Positions 56,118 through 64,000 of a stretch of 64,000 nucleotides of DNA are shown here, piece after piece. Numbering within the stretch: the first letter of the stretch is position 1; each line of letters starts with the position of its first letter. The notes below the pieces were generated by a model, which worked only from the letters and a program-made list of their open reading frames with translations, searched no databases and was not told the origin of the DNA. This DNA comes from Micromonospora vinacea (GTDB lineage: Bacteria > Actinomycetota > Actinomycetes > Mycobacteriales > Micromonosporaceae). The position numbers and the translations under genes are program-made. The stretch spans positions 3,162,001 to 3,226,000 of the forward strand of contig NZ_JADOTY010000001.1 of NCBI RefSeq assembly GCF_015751785.1, written 5' to 3'.

Positions 56118-57947
56118 GTGGACAGCTACCCGGCAGTCGAGAACCACGGTCTGATCGGTGATCTACAGACCGCGGCACTGATCAGCACGGACGGCACTGT
56201 CGACTGGTTCTGCGCGCCCCGCTTCGACTCGCCGAGCGTCTTCGGCGCGCTGCTGGACCGCCGCAACGGCGGCCACTTCCAGCTCTCGCCGGACGGCGTC
56301 GACTACACGAGCAAGCAGCTCTACCTGCCCGGTACGCCGATCCTGATCACCCGCTTCCACAGCGCCGACGGCGTCGGTGAGCTGTTGGACTTCATGCCCG
56401 TCACCGGGGCCGAGGCCACCGACCGGCACCGGTTGATCCGACTGGTGCGGATGGTCCGGGGGAGCATGCAGTTCCGCTTCCACTGCCACCCACGGTTCAA
56501 CTACGGGCGCGACCCGTACGAGCTGGAGGTGCACCCCGAGGGCGACGTCTTCCGCAGCGCGACGATGAGCCTCACCCTCGCCGCCTTCAAGAACTCGCTC
56601 CGCGAGTTCGACATGAAGGACATCAAACGGGACACCGACGGTGTGTCCGCGTCGTTCACCCTGCACGCCGGCGACATCGGCGGAGTGACCCTGGAGACGG
56701 CCTGCCCGCACGCGCCCCGAGCGCTCACCACCGACGAGGCGTGCGAGCTGCTCGCCGAGACCCGCGACCACTGGCGGAGGTGGGTGGGCGGTTCCCGCTA
56801 CAAGGGCCGCTGGCGGGAGGTGGTCGAGCGTTCGGCGATGACCCTCAAGCTGATGACGTACGCGCCGACGGGCGCCCTGGTCGCCGCACCCACCGCCGGG
56901 CTGCCCGAGCAGATCGGCGGGCAGCGGAACTGGGACTACCGCTACACCTGGATCCGGGATGCGTCCTTCTCCGTGCACGCGTTGCTGCGCCTCGGCTTCA
57001 CCGACGAGGCCGAGAAGTATCTGCTCTGGCTCGACGCGCGCATCCGGGAGGCACGGGACGGCAACCTGCCCCTGCAGATCATGTATCGCATCGACGGCTC
57101 ACCGGACCTTCCCGAGGAGGTGCTGGGCCACCTGGAGGGGTACCGCGGCTCCGCGCCGGTGCGGATCGGCAACGGCGCGGCCGGCCAACTCCAACTGGAC
57201 ATCTACGGCGAGGCGCTCGTCTCGTTGGAGCTCGCGGACCGCAACGGGCTGATCGCGCCGTACGAGGGGTGGCGCAAGACGGCCGGGTTGATGGACTGGC
57301 TCTGCGAGCACTGGGACCAACCCGAGGACGGCATCTGGGAGACCCGGTCCGGCCGGCAGGACTTCACCTACGGTCGGGTGTTGTCCTGGGTGGCGCTGGA
57401 CCGGGCCATCCGCATCGCCCGCCGTCGGGGCCGCCCCGGTGACATCGCCCGCTGGTCCGCCCAACGTGACGCCATCTACGAGCAGGTGATGACTCGTGGG
57501 TTCAATCAGGAGCGCCGCGCGTTCGTGCAGCACTACGGCTCCGACATCCTGGACGCCTCGCTCCTGGCGATGCCGGGGCTGAACTTCATCTCGCCGACCG
57601 ACCCGATGTGGGAGTCGACGCTGCGGGCCATGGACACCGGCCTGGTCTCCGACAGCCTGGTCTACCGCTACGACCCGAAAGCCTCGCCGGACGGCCTCGC
57701 CGGCACCGAGGGCACCTTCAACATGTGCACCTTCTGGTACGTGCAGGCGCTCGCCCTGGCCGGCCGGATCGACGACGCCCGGTTGACCTTCGAGAAGATG
57801 CTCACCTACAGCAGCCCGCTCGGCCTCTACTCCGAGGAGATCGCACCGACCGGTGAGCAGATCGGCAACTTCCCGCAGGCGTTCAGCCACCTCTCGCTGA
57901 TCAGCACGGCGGCCCATCTCGACGACCTGCTCGACCGGCAGGGCTGA
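56118..57947 (+). CDS. Glycoside hydrolase family 15 protein (glucoamylase/trehalase type)
   Basis: 609 residues from the GTG at 56118, which follows GGGGGA; the frame opens slightly earlier. The N-terminal beta domain starts MDSYPAVENHGLIGDLQTAA and the (alpha/alpha)6 barrel contains NWDYRYTWIRDASFSVHALL, DGIWETRSGRQDFTYG, GTEGTFNMCTFWYVQALALA and YSEEIAPTGEQIGNFPQAFS, whose glutamates fit the GH15 catalytic pair. No signal peptide, so a cytoplasmic enzyme for trehalose or alpha-glucans, as in mycobacterial GH15 trehalases. Confidence 0.93.
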   Translation: MDSYPAVENHGLIGDLQTAALISTDGTVDWFCAPRFDSPSVFGALLDRRNGGHFQLSPDGVDYTSKQLYLPGTPILITRFHSADGVGELLDFMPVTGAEATDRHRLIRLVRMVRGSMQFRFHCHPRFNYGRDPYELEVHPEGDVFRSATMSLTLAAFKNSLREFDMKDIKRDTDGVSASFTLHAGDIGGVTLETACPHAPRALTTDEACELLAETRDHWRRWVGGSRYKGRWREVVERSAMTLKLMTYAPTGALVAAPTAGLPEQIGGQRNWDYRYTWIRDASFSVHALLRLGFTDEAEKYLLWLDARIREARDGNLPLQIMYRIDGSPDLPEEVLGHLEGYRGSAPVRIGNGAAGQLQLDIYGEALVSLELADRNGLIAPYEGWRKTAGLMDWLCEHWDQPEDGIWETRSGRQDFTYGRVLSWVALDRAIRIARRRGRPGDIARWSAQRDAIYEQVMTRGFNQERRAFVQHYGSDILDASLLAMPGLNFISPTDPMWESTLRAMDTGLVSDSLVYRYDPKASPDGLAGTEGTFNMCTFWYVQALALAGRIDDARLTFEKMLTYSSPLGLYSEEIAPTGEQIGNFPQAFSHLSLISTAAHLDDLLDRQG

Positions 57948-57956
57948 CCGGTCCGC

Positions 57957-58796
57957 TCAGAACAGCGTCAACGGCTCGACCGGGATCGGCTCGGGCAACG
58001 CGTCGAGCCCGGGTACGCGTGCCCGTACCTCGTCGTGGAACCGGCGGGCGAGCGCCGGCGCGTCGGCGTTGTCAGGGGTGTGGATGAACATCGTCGGCGA
58101 GCGTCCCTCGCGTAGCCAGGTGACTGTCAGGTCGACCCACCGCTGCCACCCCTCGACAGTGCGCGTCGGGTCGTCGCGACCGAGGTAGCGGACGATCGGC
58201 CGGTCGGTCAGCGCGAGGGACCGGAGCGGCAGGCGTGGCTTCTTGGTCCAGGCGTCCCGCTCCGCGTCGCTGGTCGGCGGGCTCGTGAAGAAGGCGGTCG
58301 TGTCGAAGGGGATCCACTCGGCGCGGGCGGCGGCGAGGGTCGCCCCGAGCATTCGGGCCGCTCGGGCGTCGGTGAAGAACGCGGGATGGCGGACCTCCAC
58401 CGCGTACCGGTGGGACCGCGGAAGCTGTTCCAGGAAACGGCCCAGGGCCGGGACGTCGGCGGGCGCGAACGAGCCGGGTAGCTGGATCCAGAGGGCGTGG
58501 GCGCGCGGGCCGAGCGGCTCGATGGCGTCCAGGAAGGCGCGCAGCGGTTGGTCGACGTCGGTGAGCCGACGTTCGTGCGTGATGACCTTGGGAAGTTTGA
58601 GGACGAACCGGAAGTCGGGATCCGTCTGCGCGGCCCAGGAGGCCACTGTGTCCCGGGCCGGGGTCGCGTAGAACGTGGTGTTGCCCTCCACTGCGTCGCA
58701 CCAGCTGGCGTAGTGCCGCAGGCGCTCGGTGGGCGGCAGCCGGTGGCCCGGCCACGACCGGTGACTCCACATCGCGCACCCCACGTGCAGACGCAT
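57957..58796 (-). CDS. DUF72 family protein
   Basis: 279 residues from the ATG at 58796; the much longer open frame upstream overlaps the glycosyltransferase gene on the other strand and is spurious. DUF72 TIM-barrel motifs: LHVGCAMWSHRSWPG, DAVEGNTTFYATPARDTVASW, DFRFVLKLPKVITHERRL, HRYAVEVRHPAFF and FIHTPDNADAPALARRFHDEV. The family is widespread, and its role remains unclear. Confidence 0.92.
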   Translation of the reverse strand: MRLHVGCAMWSHRSWPGHRLPPTERLRHYASWCDAVEGNTTFYATPARDTVASWAAQTDPDFRFVLKLPKVITHERRLTDVDQPLRAFLDAIEPLGPRAHALWIQLPGSFAPADVPALGRFLEQLPRSHRYAVEVRHPAFFTDARAARMLGATLAAARAEWIPFDTTAFFTSPPTSDAERDAWTKKPRLPLRSLALTDRPIVRYLGRDDPTRTVEGWQRWVDLTVTWLREGRSPTMFIHTPDNADAPALARRFHDEVRARVPGLDALPEPIPVEPLTLF

Positions 58797-58895
58797 GACC
58801 GCCCTTTCCGCCGGTGACCGCGCTCGACCGGAGCCCACCGTATACGGGCCAGCGGACCCGGCCGGCCCACGGTGCGGCAGGTAGGGTCCGACGCC

Positions 58896-59906
58896 ATGCG
58901 TGTGCTGTTCGCCAGTCTTGCGTCCGTCGGTCACACCTATCCGCTGATCCCGCTGGCGATCGCCGCCCGGGACGCCGGGCACGAGGTCCACTTCGCCGCC
59001 GGTCCGGAGGTGCACGCGCCCCTCGCCGCGCACGGCCTGCGGCCGTTCCGTCCCGGCGACGCCTTCTACGAGGTGTACGCCGAGGATCTCGCACCGGAGC
59101 TGGCGCGGCTGCGGCCCGACCTGGTGGTGCACGAGTGGGGGCTGCCGGGGGCGGCCGTGGCGGCGCACCGGGCCGGGATCCCGGGCCTGTGGCACGGGTT
59201 CGGCCGGATGTTTCCCGAGGGCATCGGCCTGGAACTGCCCACCAGGAACGCCGAGGTCGTCGGCCGGCCGCACCTGGACATCTGGCCGCCCTCGCTCCAG
59301 GACAAGGACTTCCTCGCCACCGAACGTCGGATCGAGCTGCGACCGGTCGCCTTCTCCACCCCGGCCCCGCTGCCCGAACGGGTGAGCCGTCGCACGTCTC
59401 GACCGTTGATCTATCTGACCCTCGGCACCGCGTTCGGCACGCCGGAGTTGATGCGCACCGCCATCGCCGCTCTGGCGACGCTGGACGCCGACGTGGTGGT
59501 CGCGGCGGGCCGGGTGCCCGTCGAACAGTTGGGCGAGATCCCCGCCCACGTCAGCGTGCACCAGTGGGTGTCGCAGGCGGAACTGTTGCCGCTCGTCGAC
59601 CTGGTGGTGCACCACGGTGGCAGCGGCACCACCCTCGGCGCGCTCGCGGTGGGCGTACCGCAGTTGCTGCTGCCACAGGGCGCGGACCAGTTCGCCAACG
59701 CCGACACGCTTGCCGCCGCCGGTGTCGCAGTGCGGCTCCTGCCCGGCGAGGTGGACGCGGGCGCCATCGCCGAGCAGGTCCACCGGCTGCTGCCGCAGCG
59801 CGGCAGCGTCGAGCAGCGCGACGCGGCCCGCCTGATCGCCGAGGAGATCGCCGGCATGCCCTCGCCGGCGGCCGTCGCTCGGCTCCTGCCGGAGTACGCC
59901 GCCTGA
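58896..59906 (+). CDS. GT1/UGT-like glycosyltransferase
   Basis: 336 residues from the ATG at 58896. MRVLFASLASVGHTYPLIPLAIAARDAG is the acceptor-domain start of macrolide-type glycosyltransferases; the donor domain holds HQWVSQAELLPLVDLVVHHG then GSGTTLGALAVGVPQLLLPQGADQF, the UGT signature. It is shorter than typical MGT enzymes (about 400). Substrate unknown; no biosynthetic cluster surrounds it. Confidence 0.9.
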   Translation: MRVLFASLASVGHTYPLIPLAIAARDAGHEVHFAAGPEVHAPLAAHGLRPFRPGDAFYEVYAEDLAPELARLRPDLVVHEWGLPGAAVAAHRAGIPGLWHGFGRMFPEGIGLELPTRNAEVVGRPHLDIWPPSLQDKDFLATERRIELRPVAFSTPAPLPERVSRRTSRPLIYLTLGTAFGTPELMRTAIAALATLDADVVVAAGRVPVEQLGEIPAHVSVHQWVSQAELLPLVDLVVHHGGSGTTLGALAVGVPQLLLPQGADQFANADTLAAAGVAVRLLPGEVDAGAIAEQVHRLLPQRGSVEQRDAARLIAEEIAGMPSPAAVARLLPEYAA

Positions 59907-59919
59907 GGCGAGCCGAAGT

Positions 59920-59970
59920 CGTCAACTCAGGGTTGACGCGACGAGATGCGTCAACCTATGGTTGACGCAT
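59920..59970. promoter_or_regulatory. Two stacked inverted repeats at the start of the Clp-N/HTH gene
   Basis: Site 1 is CGTCAAC-N5-GTTGACG (59920-59938). Site 2 has perfect 11-bp arms ATGCGTCAACC and GGTTGACGCAT around TAT (59946-59970) and runs into the start codon (59969). Both contain GTCAAC/GTTGAC half-sites. This spacing and placement are typical of a self-repressed regulator. Confidence 0.7.
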
Positions 59971-60697
59971 GACAGATCCTCTCCAGATGGGTAACCCCGT
60001 CAAGCTCGACGACCTGATCCAGGCGATCAAGACGGCGCACACGGACGCGCTCGACCAACTCACCGACGCGGTCATCGCCGCCGACCACCTCGGCGAGGTG
60101 GCCGATCATCTGATCGGGCACTTCGTGGACCAGGCCCGACGCTCGGGCGCCTCCTGGACCGACATCGGCCGCAGCATGGGGGTCACCAAGCAGGCCGCCC
60201 AGAAGCGCTTCGTGCCGAAGGCGACCGAGGCGGCAGCGCTCGACCCCAACGCAGGCTTCGGCCGGTTCACCCCTCGCGCCCGCAACGTGGTGATGGCCTC
60301 GCAGGAGGAGGCCCGGGCCAGCGGCAACGCCGAGATCGGCCCCGAGCACCTGGTGCTGGGCCTGCTGGCCGAGCCGGAAGGGCTGGCCGCCAGGGTGATG
60401 GCTGGTCGGGGCGCCACCCCCGAGGCGGTACGGGAGGCGGTCGGTGCCGTCCTCCCACCACGGGCCGAGCAGGTTCCGGACCTCATCCCGTACGACGCGC
60501 GGGGCAAGAAGGCGTTGGAGTTGACCTTCCGGGAGGCGCTGCGCCTCGGGCACAACTACATCGGCACCGAGCACATGCTGCTCGCCCTGCTCGAGCAGGA
60601 GGACGGCGCCGGCGTGCTCACCAACCTTGGCCTGGACAAGGCGACGGTCGAGGGCGACCTGGCCGCCGCCCTCGCCGCCGCCGTCGGGAAGAAGTGA
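59969..60697 (+). CDS. Clp N-domain protein with HTH, probable self-regulated stress protein
   Basis: 242 residues. Residues about 50-80 form a helix-turn-helix (ASWTDIGRSMGVTKQAAQKRF). The C-terminal two-thirds contain two Clp repeat motifs (GFGRFTPRARNVVMASQEEA, IGPEHLVLGLLAEPEG; then ALELTFREALRLGHNYIGTE, HMLLALLEQEDG), the substrate/adaptor-binding domain of ClpA/ClpC without AAA+ modules. Such proteins may act as transcription factors that respond to misfolded proteins or to Clp. The stacked operators at its own start support DNA binding. Confidence 0.88.
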   Translation: MTDPLQMGNPVKLDDLIQAIKTAHTDALDQLTDAVIAADHLGEVADHLIGHFVDQARRSGASWTDIGRSMGVTKQAAQKRFVPKATEAAALDPNAGFGRFTPRARNVVMASQEEARASGNAEIGPEHLVLGLLAEPEGLAARVMAGRGATPEAVREAVGAVLPPRAEQVPDLIPYDARGKKALELTFREALRLGHNYIGTEHMLLALLEQEDGAGVLTNLGLDKATVEGDLAAALAAAVGKK

Positions 60698-60707
60698 GAA
60701 CCCGGGG

Positions 60708-61226
60708 TCAGGGGGCCTCAGGAAAGCCGTAACGCAGGGCGTGCTCCGGATCGGCCGGGTCGATCTGGCGTACGCCCGCGTCGGCGAGGCGCTTGTTGAC
60801 CTCGTCGAGTTGCTCGCGCACCAGGCGGGCCTCCTCCTCCGTGACCCGGCCCCGGTGTGGCTTGCCGGCGTGCTCCAACGTGCCGTAGTCGATCTTCTCG
60901 GTGGTCTTGCGGGCCTTGGGTGGGCGGACCCGCTCGGCCGTCTTCAACAGTTGCGCCATCGGCACGTCGGTGGCCATCGCGTCGAACTCGCTGGCGGTCA
61001 ACACCACCCGGCGGGGCTCACCGCCACCGTGCCGGTCGTGGATCTCCACCACCGCCACGTCCAGCGCGGCATCGTCGATGTTCTCCACCTCGCCCGGGGT
61101 GGCGTCCAACTGCACGGGCCCGGCGACCAGGTCCGGGTGCTCCAGCACGACGACGCGGACCACCTCGTCGTCCTGCTGCAGAACCGTGCCGGTGAAGTCG
61201 GAGACGTGGATCGTCTTCTTGCCCAT
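60708..61226 (-). CDS. Conserved actinobacterial hypothetical protein
   Basis: 172 residues from the ATG at 61226 (MGKKTIHVSDFTGTVL); the longer frame upstream lacks similarity. Mostly beta-strands with acidic surface (DDEVVRVVVLEHPDLVAGPV), then a charged helical tail (KTTEKIDYGTLEHAGKPHRG, EEEARLVREQLDEVNKRLAD). The pattern recalls a small actinobacterial family, but I cannot name a function. No signal peptide. Confidence 0.7.
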   Translation of the reverse strand: MGKKTIHVSDFTGTVLQQDDEVVRVVVLEHPDLVAGPVQLDATPGEVENIDDAALDVAVVEIHDRHGGGEPRRVVLTASEFDAMATDVPMAQLLKTAERVRPPKARKTTEKIDYGTLEHAGKPHRGRVTEEEARLVREQLDEVNKRLADAGVRQIDPADPEHALRYGFPEAP

Positions 61227-61375
61227 GCGCGGAGCTTCTCCTGTCGTAGGCCGGGATGGCGGACCACAAGAAATTACCCGACAGGTGTGCGAAAGCCCCC
61301 GCTGGACCTCCTCCGGTGTGTCGCCCCGGGCGACCGTCGGAGGCTCCCCTTCGGTGCCACCCACCCGGTGCTGCG

Positions 61376-61567
61376 TCAGTGGGTGTTCAGGCGGTGCCGA
61401 CTGGAGCTGCCGACGGGCAGCTTGTTCAGCCCGGCCCACGACAGGGCGCCGCCGATGGTCCTGGGGTTCCGGTAGCGCGGCTGGGGTGGATTGCCTCCGA
61501 CGGCCTCCGCCGCCTGCCAGAGTCGCTCGGGGTCCTGCTGGTAGTGGTCGCTCGGCTGAATCGGCAT
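61376..61567 (-). CDS. Small conserved-looking hypothetical protein (63 aa)
   Basis: ATG at 61567; the product starts MPIQPSDHYQQDPERLWQAA and ends KLPVGSSSRHRLNTH, hydrophilic with no membrane segment. The frame is coherent and codon use is ordinary, but the evidence is only length and composition. Confidence 0.5.
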   Translation of the reverse strand: MPIQPSDHYQQDPERLWQAAEAVGGNPPQPRYRNPRTIGGALSWAGLNKLPVGSSSRHRLNTH

Positions 61568-61731
61568 GCGTTCACCGTCCCAAACAAAGGTGTCCAGATA
61601 TAGAAATACATATGACGGTCGATTCGTGCGGTTGGTTCCCGCACCCCTGGCCCGTTCGGCCCCGACGTATCCTGCGCCCGGCCCTGCCGTCCGGCGTACG
61701 GTGATCCACGACGGGTCGGGGTGACGGGGAG

Positions 61732-62400
61732 GTGCGCATGCTCGACCGGCGGCTGCACCTGCACCTGGCCACCTGGCTCGGCCAGTGGCCGGCCGGGCCG
61801 GGGTTGCACGTGGTCGCCTCGCACCGGCGGGCCGCACCGGCCTGGGATGGCCGGCTGCGCCCCGCGCTCGCCGTGGACACCGGGCGGAGTGCCGTGCTCT
61901 CCGTCGCGCCGGACCGCGTGGCGGCGATCCGCGAGTTGGTTCGCCGTACGCCGACCCGGCTGCTCGCCGCGTTGCCGGAGGCCGTCGGCCGGCCAGAGTT
62001 CTGCGTACACGACGGTCCCTTCCGGTGGAGCCTGGCACCCGCGCCGCTGCCCGACGTGGGGGAGTGGACCGAGCCGACCGCCCCTGGGCTGCCGCCGTGG
62101 CTGCGACTCTTCGACCGGCCGGTGCTGGTGGTCCGTGACCCGGACGGCACCTACCTGGCCGGTGCCGGGATCAAGCGGCACGACGCGTACGGGCACGAGT
62201 TGGCCGTCGGCACCGTGCCGGCCGCCCAGGGGCGCGGCCTCGCCCGCCGACTGGTGGCCCAGGCGGCACGGCGGGTGCTCGACGAGGGGGCGGTCCCCAC
62301 CTACCTGCACGAGCGGGACAATCACGCCTCGGCCCGGGTTGCCGACGCGGCGGGTTTCCCGGACCGGGGCTGGCGCGCGTACGGGGTCTATCCGCGCTGA
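61732..62400 (+). CDS. GNAT family N-acetyltransferase
   Basis: 222 residues; GTG at 61732 or the ATG two codons later. The C-terminal GNAT core is clear: AVGTVPAAQGRGLARRLVAQ with the QGRGLA acetyl-CoA loop, then YLHERDNHASARVADAAGF. The N-terminal 130 residues are a less conserved domain (LHLHLATWLGQWPAG). Acceptor unknown. A terminator follows. Confidence 0.87.
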   Translation: MRMLDRRLHLHLATWLGQWPAGPGLHVVASHRRAAPAWDGRLRPALAVDTGRSAVLSVAPDRVAAIRELVRRTPTRLLAALPEAVGRPEFCVHDGPFRWSLAPAPLPDVGEWTEPTAPGLPPWLRLFDRPVLVVRDPDGTYLAGAGIKRHDAYGHELAVGTVPAAQGRGLARRLVAQAARRVLDEGAVPTYLHERDNHASARVADAAGFPDRGWRAYGVYPR

Positions 62401-62412
62401 GCGGCATTGGGC

Positions 62413-62448
62413 GCGGACCGTGGATCCCGGGCCGGATCCACGGTCCGC
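62413..62448. terminator. Terminator after the GNAT gene
   Basis: Perfect 15-bp stem GCGGACCGTGGATCC / GGATCCACGGTCCGC with a 6-nt loop, 13 bp after the stop. Confidence 0.87.
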
Positions 62449-62620
62449 AACCTCCCCCCAGGCCCCGATTCCGGGTGTAACGGCCGCCGCTGGGGGCGAG
62501 CCGCTACGTGTCGATCACGCTACGTATCGAACCGGCTCGGGGCAAGGCTGAAGCTGTCGGTTCGGAGTGTCGAAAAGCGGACTTGACCTGCTTCTTCGCC
62601 GGTCGTTGGTGTCGGCCCTG

Positions 62621-63328
62621 TCAGTGACGGAGCGTGCGAATCAGGTCGAGTACCTGTCGGGTCACCGGCCGCAGGACCCGGAGCCGGGACAGCGCCACGA
62701 GCCGGTCGATCAGTGGTACGGCCCCGTCGATCAGCTGACGAGTCTTGGTCTGGCCCGGCGACCGGTCGTGCACCCAGTAGAGGATCACGCCCATGTACGC
62801 GAGCCAGAGCAGCTCGGGCAGCTGTGGGCGCAGCTCGGCGTCGACCTTCGCCGTCGAGCCCGTCAACACCTCGCCGAAGAGGTCGATGGCCGACTGTCGG
62901 GGGCCGGACGACTCCGCCGAGAAGGGGCTCAACGGTGAGGTGGGCTCCGCCGCCGTCTTGAAGAAGGTCGCCGCGAATCCGTGCGAGGGCGTCAACACGT
63001 CGATCCCCGCGTGCAGCACTCCGGCGAGCCGGGGACCGAACGCCTCCTCCCGGTCGAGCACGGGCTGCGCGGCGGCCCGGTGCTCGACCTGGGACTGGGC
63101 GTAGAACTCCTGGATCAGGTGGTCCTTGGAACCGAAGTAGTAGTAGGCGTTGCCGACCGCCACGCCGGCCTCCTGCGCGATCGCCCGCATGGTGGTCTGG
63201 GCGTAGCCGCGTTCGCGGAACAGCCGCATCGCGGTGTCCCGGATCAGCTGCCGGGTCTGCTCGCCTCGGGCGGTGGCAGGGTCACCCGCAGCGGTCGTCT
63301 GCGCAGGCTGCTCGGTCATCGGGGCCAC
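62621..63328 (-). CDS. TetR/AcrR family transcriptional regulator
   Basis: 235 residues; ATG at 63328 or 63319. The HTH reads RLFRERGYAQTTMRAIAQEA then GVAVGNAYYYFGSKDHLIQE. The ligand-binding half is long and hydrophobic. It overlaps the end of the DCC gene by 38-47 bp on the same strand, so the two are probably one transcript. Ligand unknown. Confidence 0.92.
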   Translation of the reverse strand: MAPMTEQPAQTTAAGDPATARGEQTRQLIRDTAMRLFRERGYAQTTMRAIAQEAGVAVGNAYYYFGSKDHLIQEFYAQSQVEHRAAAQPVLDREEAFGPRLAGVLHAGIDVLTPSHGFAATFFKTAAEPTSPLSPFSAESSGPRQSAIDLFGEVLTGSTAKVDAELRPQLPELLWLAYMGVILYWVHDRSPGQTKTRQLIDGAVPLIDRLVALSRLRVLRPVTRQVLDLIRTLRH

Positions 63329-63776
63329 CGTATCCCGCCGTTTCGTCGGCCGGCTCGGCCGACGGGTCGCGGATCCGTTCCCGGATCGCCGAGGCGGCGG
63401 CCACCGTCTGCCGGGCGAGGGGCAGCAGGGCCGGTCGGGCCAGCCGCTCGGCCGTGGACCGATGGTCGGCCAGTGCCCAGAGGCAGGCGAACCAGGCGCC
63501 GTCGCCCGCGTACACCTCGCCGGTGTCGGCGATCACTGTGAGGTCGCGCAGCGTCGCGTCGTGGTCCAGGCCGGGGAAGCGCCGCCGGGCCTCGGCGGAC
63601 CCGGCCGGCACGAACTCCAGGGGTACGAGTTGGGCGCGGGACGACAACCAGCGGCGGGCGGCCCGGCAGAGCGGGCAGGCCGCGTCGAACAGGACGGTGA
63701 ACCCCCGGACCCCACCGCCGGAGTGAGCGGTGGGATCCGGGAGCCGACCGACGCCACCGGTCGGGGACACGGTCAT
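63282..63776 (-). CDS. DCC-type thiol-disulfide oxidoreductase (DUF393)
   Basis: 164 residues. GFTVLFDAACPLCRAARRWL carries the Cys34-X2-Cys37 redox pair in the thioredoxin-like DUF393 fold; GDGAWFACLWALADH and LLPLARQTVAAASAIRERIR follow as usual. Its start overlaps the upstream gene's stop (ATGA), and its end overlaps the TetR gene. Its role in the cell is not established. Confidence 0.88.
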   Translation of the reverse strand: MTVSPTGGVGRLPDPTAHSGGGVRGFTVLFDAACPLCRAARRWLSSRAQLVPLEFVPAGSAEARRRFPGLDHDATLRDLTVIADTGEVYAGDGAWFACLWALADHRSTAERLARPALLPLARQTVAAASAIRERIRDPSAEPADETAGYGGPDDRAACADDRCG

Positions 63777-64000
63777 CGGGTCGGCGGGTTGCTCGTCGGT
63801 CCGGCGCCCGGCTGCGGTCCGGCCGCCTGCGGACCGGTTGGCTGGGGTCCGGCCGGGTACACGCCGGTCGGCTGCGGTCCCGCCGGATAAGCGTCGACCA
63901 GCTGCGACCCGGGTGGGGTGGACTGCATGGGGAGTCGGCCGATCGGGGCGAGCGGGGGGTGGGTGGCGAGCTGGCGGAGCCGGTTCCGGCGGTAGCGGCC
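63773..64000 (-). CDS. C-terminal fragment of an unidentified protein (partial)
   Basis: The last 75 codons of a gene entering from the right edge. It starts with a basic segment (GRYRRNRLRQLATHPPLAPI), which could follow a membrane helix, and ends in a Pro/Gly/Gln tail with repeated PAGPQPTG units. The family cannot be told. The stop overlaps the DCC start (ATGA), so they share an operon. Confidence 0.6.
   Translation of the reverse strand, partial: GRYRRNRLRQLATHPPLAPIGRLPMQSTPPGSQLVDAYPAGPQPTGVYPAGPQPTGPQAAGPQPGAGPTSNPPTR

Noticed and set aside
57957..59783. Single 608-residue protein including DUF72
   Set aside because: The upstream 330 codons overlap the glycosyltransferase gene on the opposite strand and have no family features; the DUF72 domain begins precisely at the ATG at 58796.
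1..64000. CRISPR arrays, prophage modules, rRNA operons or a full biosynthetic gene cluster
   Set aside because: No regularly spaced repeats, phage structural genes, rRNA sequence, or PKS/NRPS modules were seen; the lone glycosyltransferase and methyltransferase are not enough to call a cluster.

Overview
The window is high-GC DNA with GTG starts, very tight gene packing, many stop/start overlaps (ATGA, GTGA, TGATG), and long perfect GC-rich hairpins used as terminators. The gene set (LCP ligase, two Ig-like L,D-transpeptidases, oligoribonuclease, GT87 mannosyltransferase, CBM2-bearing secreted proteins, CopC/CopD plus YcnI) points to an actinomycete, most likely Micromonosporaceae (Micromonospora-like). 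That placement is inferred from content and style, not from a phylogenetic marker. I recognise about 54 protein genes (two cut by the window edges), three tRNAs, and one small tRNA-integrated island.

Layout. 0-5.6 kb: the 5' part of a polyprenyl glycosylphosphotransferase, an LCP wall-polymer ligase, a methyltransferase, a MOSC protein, an expansin-like protein and a GNAT enzyme. 5.7-6.6 kb: tRNA-Leu with a decayed HNH/HTH relic. 6.6-10 kb: a Bcp peroxiredoxin, then an ECF metal importer (M, N-like, Q, O genes) behind a Nur-box-like palindrome, suggesting nickel. 9.9-15.5 kb: an ECF sigma factor, MauE/DoxX protein, DsbA-like protein and a membrane protein, divergent from CopC-CopD and YcnI; read together, an extracytoplasmic copper/thiol module. 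15.6-22.1 kb: a membrane protein, GT87, orn, tRNA-His, two L,D-transpeptidases and tRNA-Lys.

22.0-26.8 kb is the most unusual part. A 45-bp duplication of the 3' end of tRNA-Lys brackets about 4.7 kb with no integrase. Inside are a YdcF-like protein, an XRE/repeat regulator facing away from a chain of four overlapping small genes, a pentapeptide-repeat protein and a P-loop kinase. The fourth small gene joins the N-terminal Fe-S motif of a radical SAM enzyme, in frame, to a tail of repeated aromatic-X-X units (WDN, FDS, WDN, WNK) that looks like the core of a cyclophane RiPP precursor. No complete maturase is present.

26.8-39.8 kb: YnfA, a translationally coupled SulP-MerR pair, a secreted beta-propeller, a 1040-residue secreted protein with a toxin-like helical/hydrophobic layout, a TetR-SDR divergent pair, a DoxX-like protein and a MacB/FtsX-type ABC exporter. 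40-54 kb is a secretome block: a GH3 enzyme behind a perfect LacI-type palindrome, a DUF4956-VTC-CotH operon whose CotH protein carries a cellulose-binding module, a beta-helix/ricin protein, a DUF1996 protein and a zinc metalloprotease. 54-64 kb: FUSC, VOC, GH15, DUF72, a UGT-like glycosyltransferase, a Clp-N/HTH protein with stacked operators at its own start, small hypotheticals, GNAT, TetR and a DCC-type thiol oxidoreductase.
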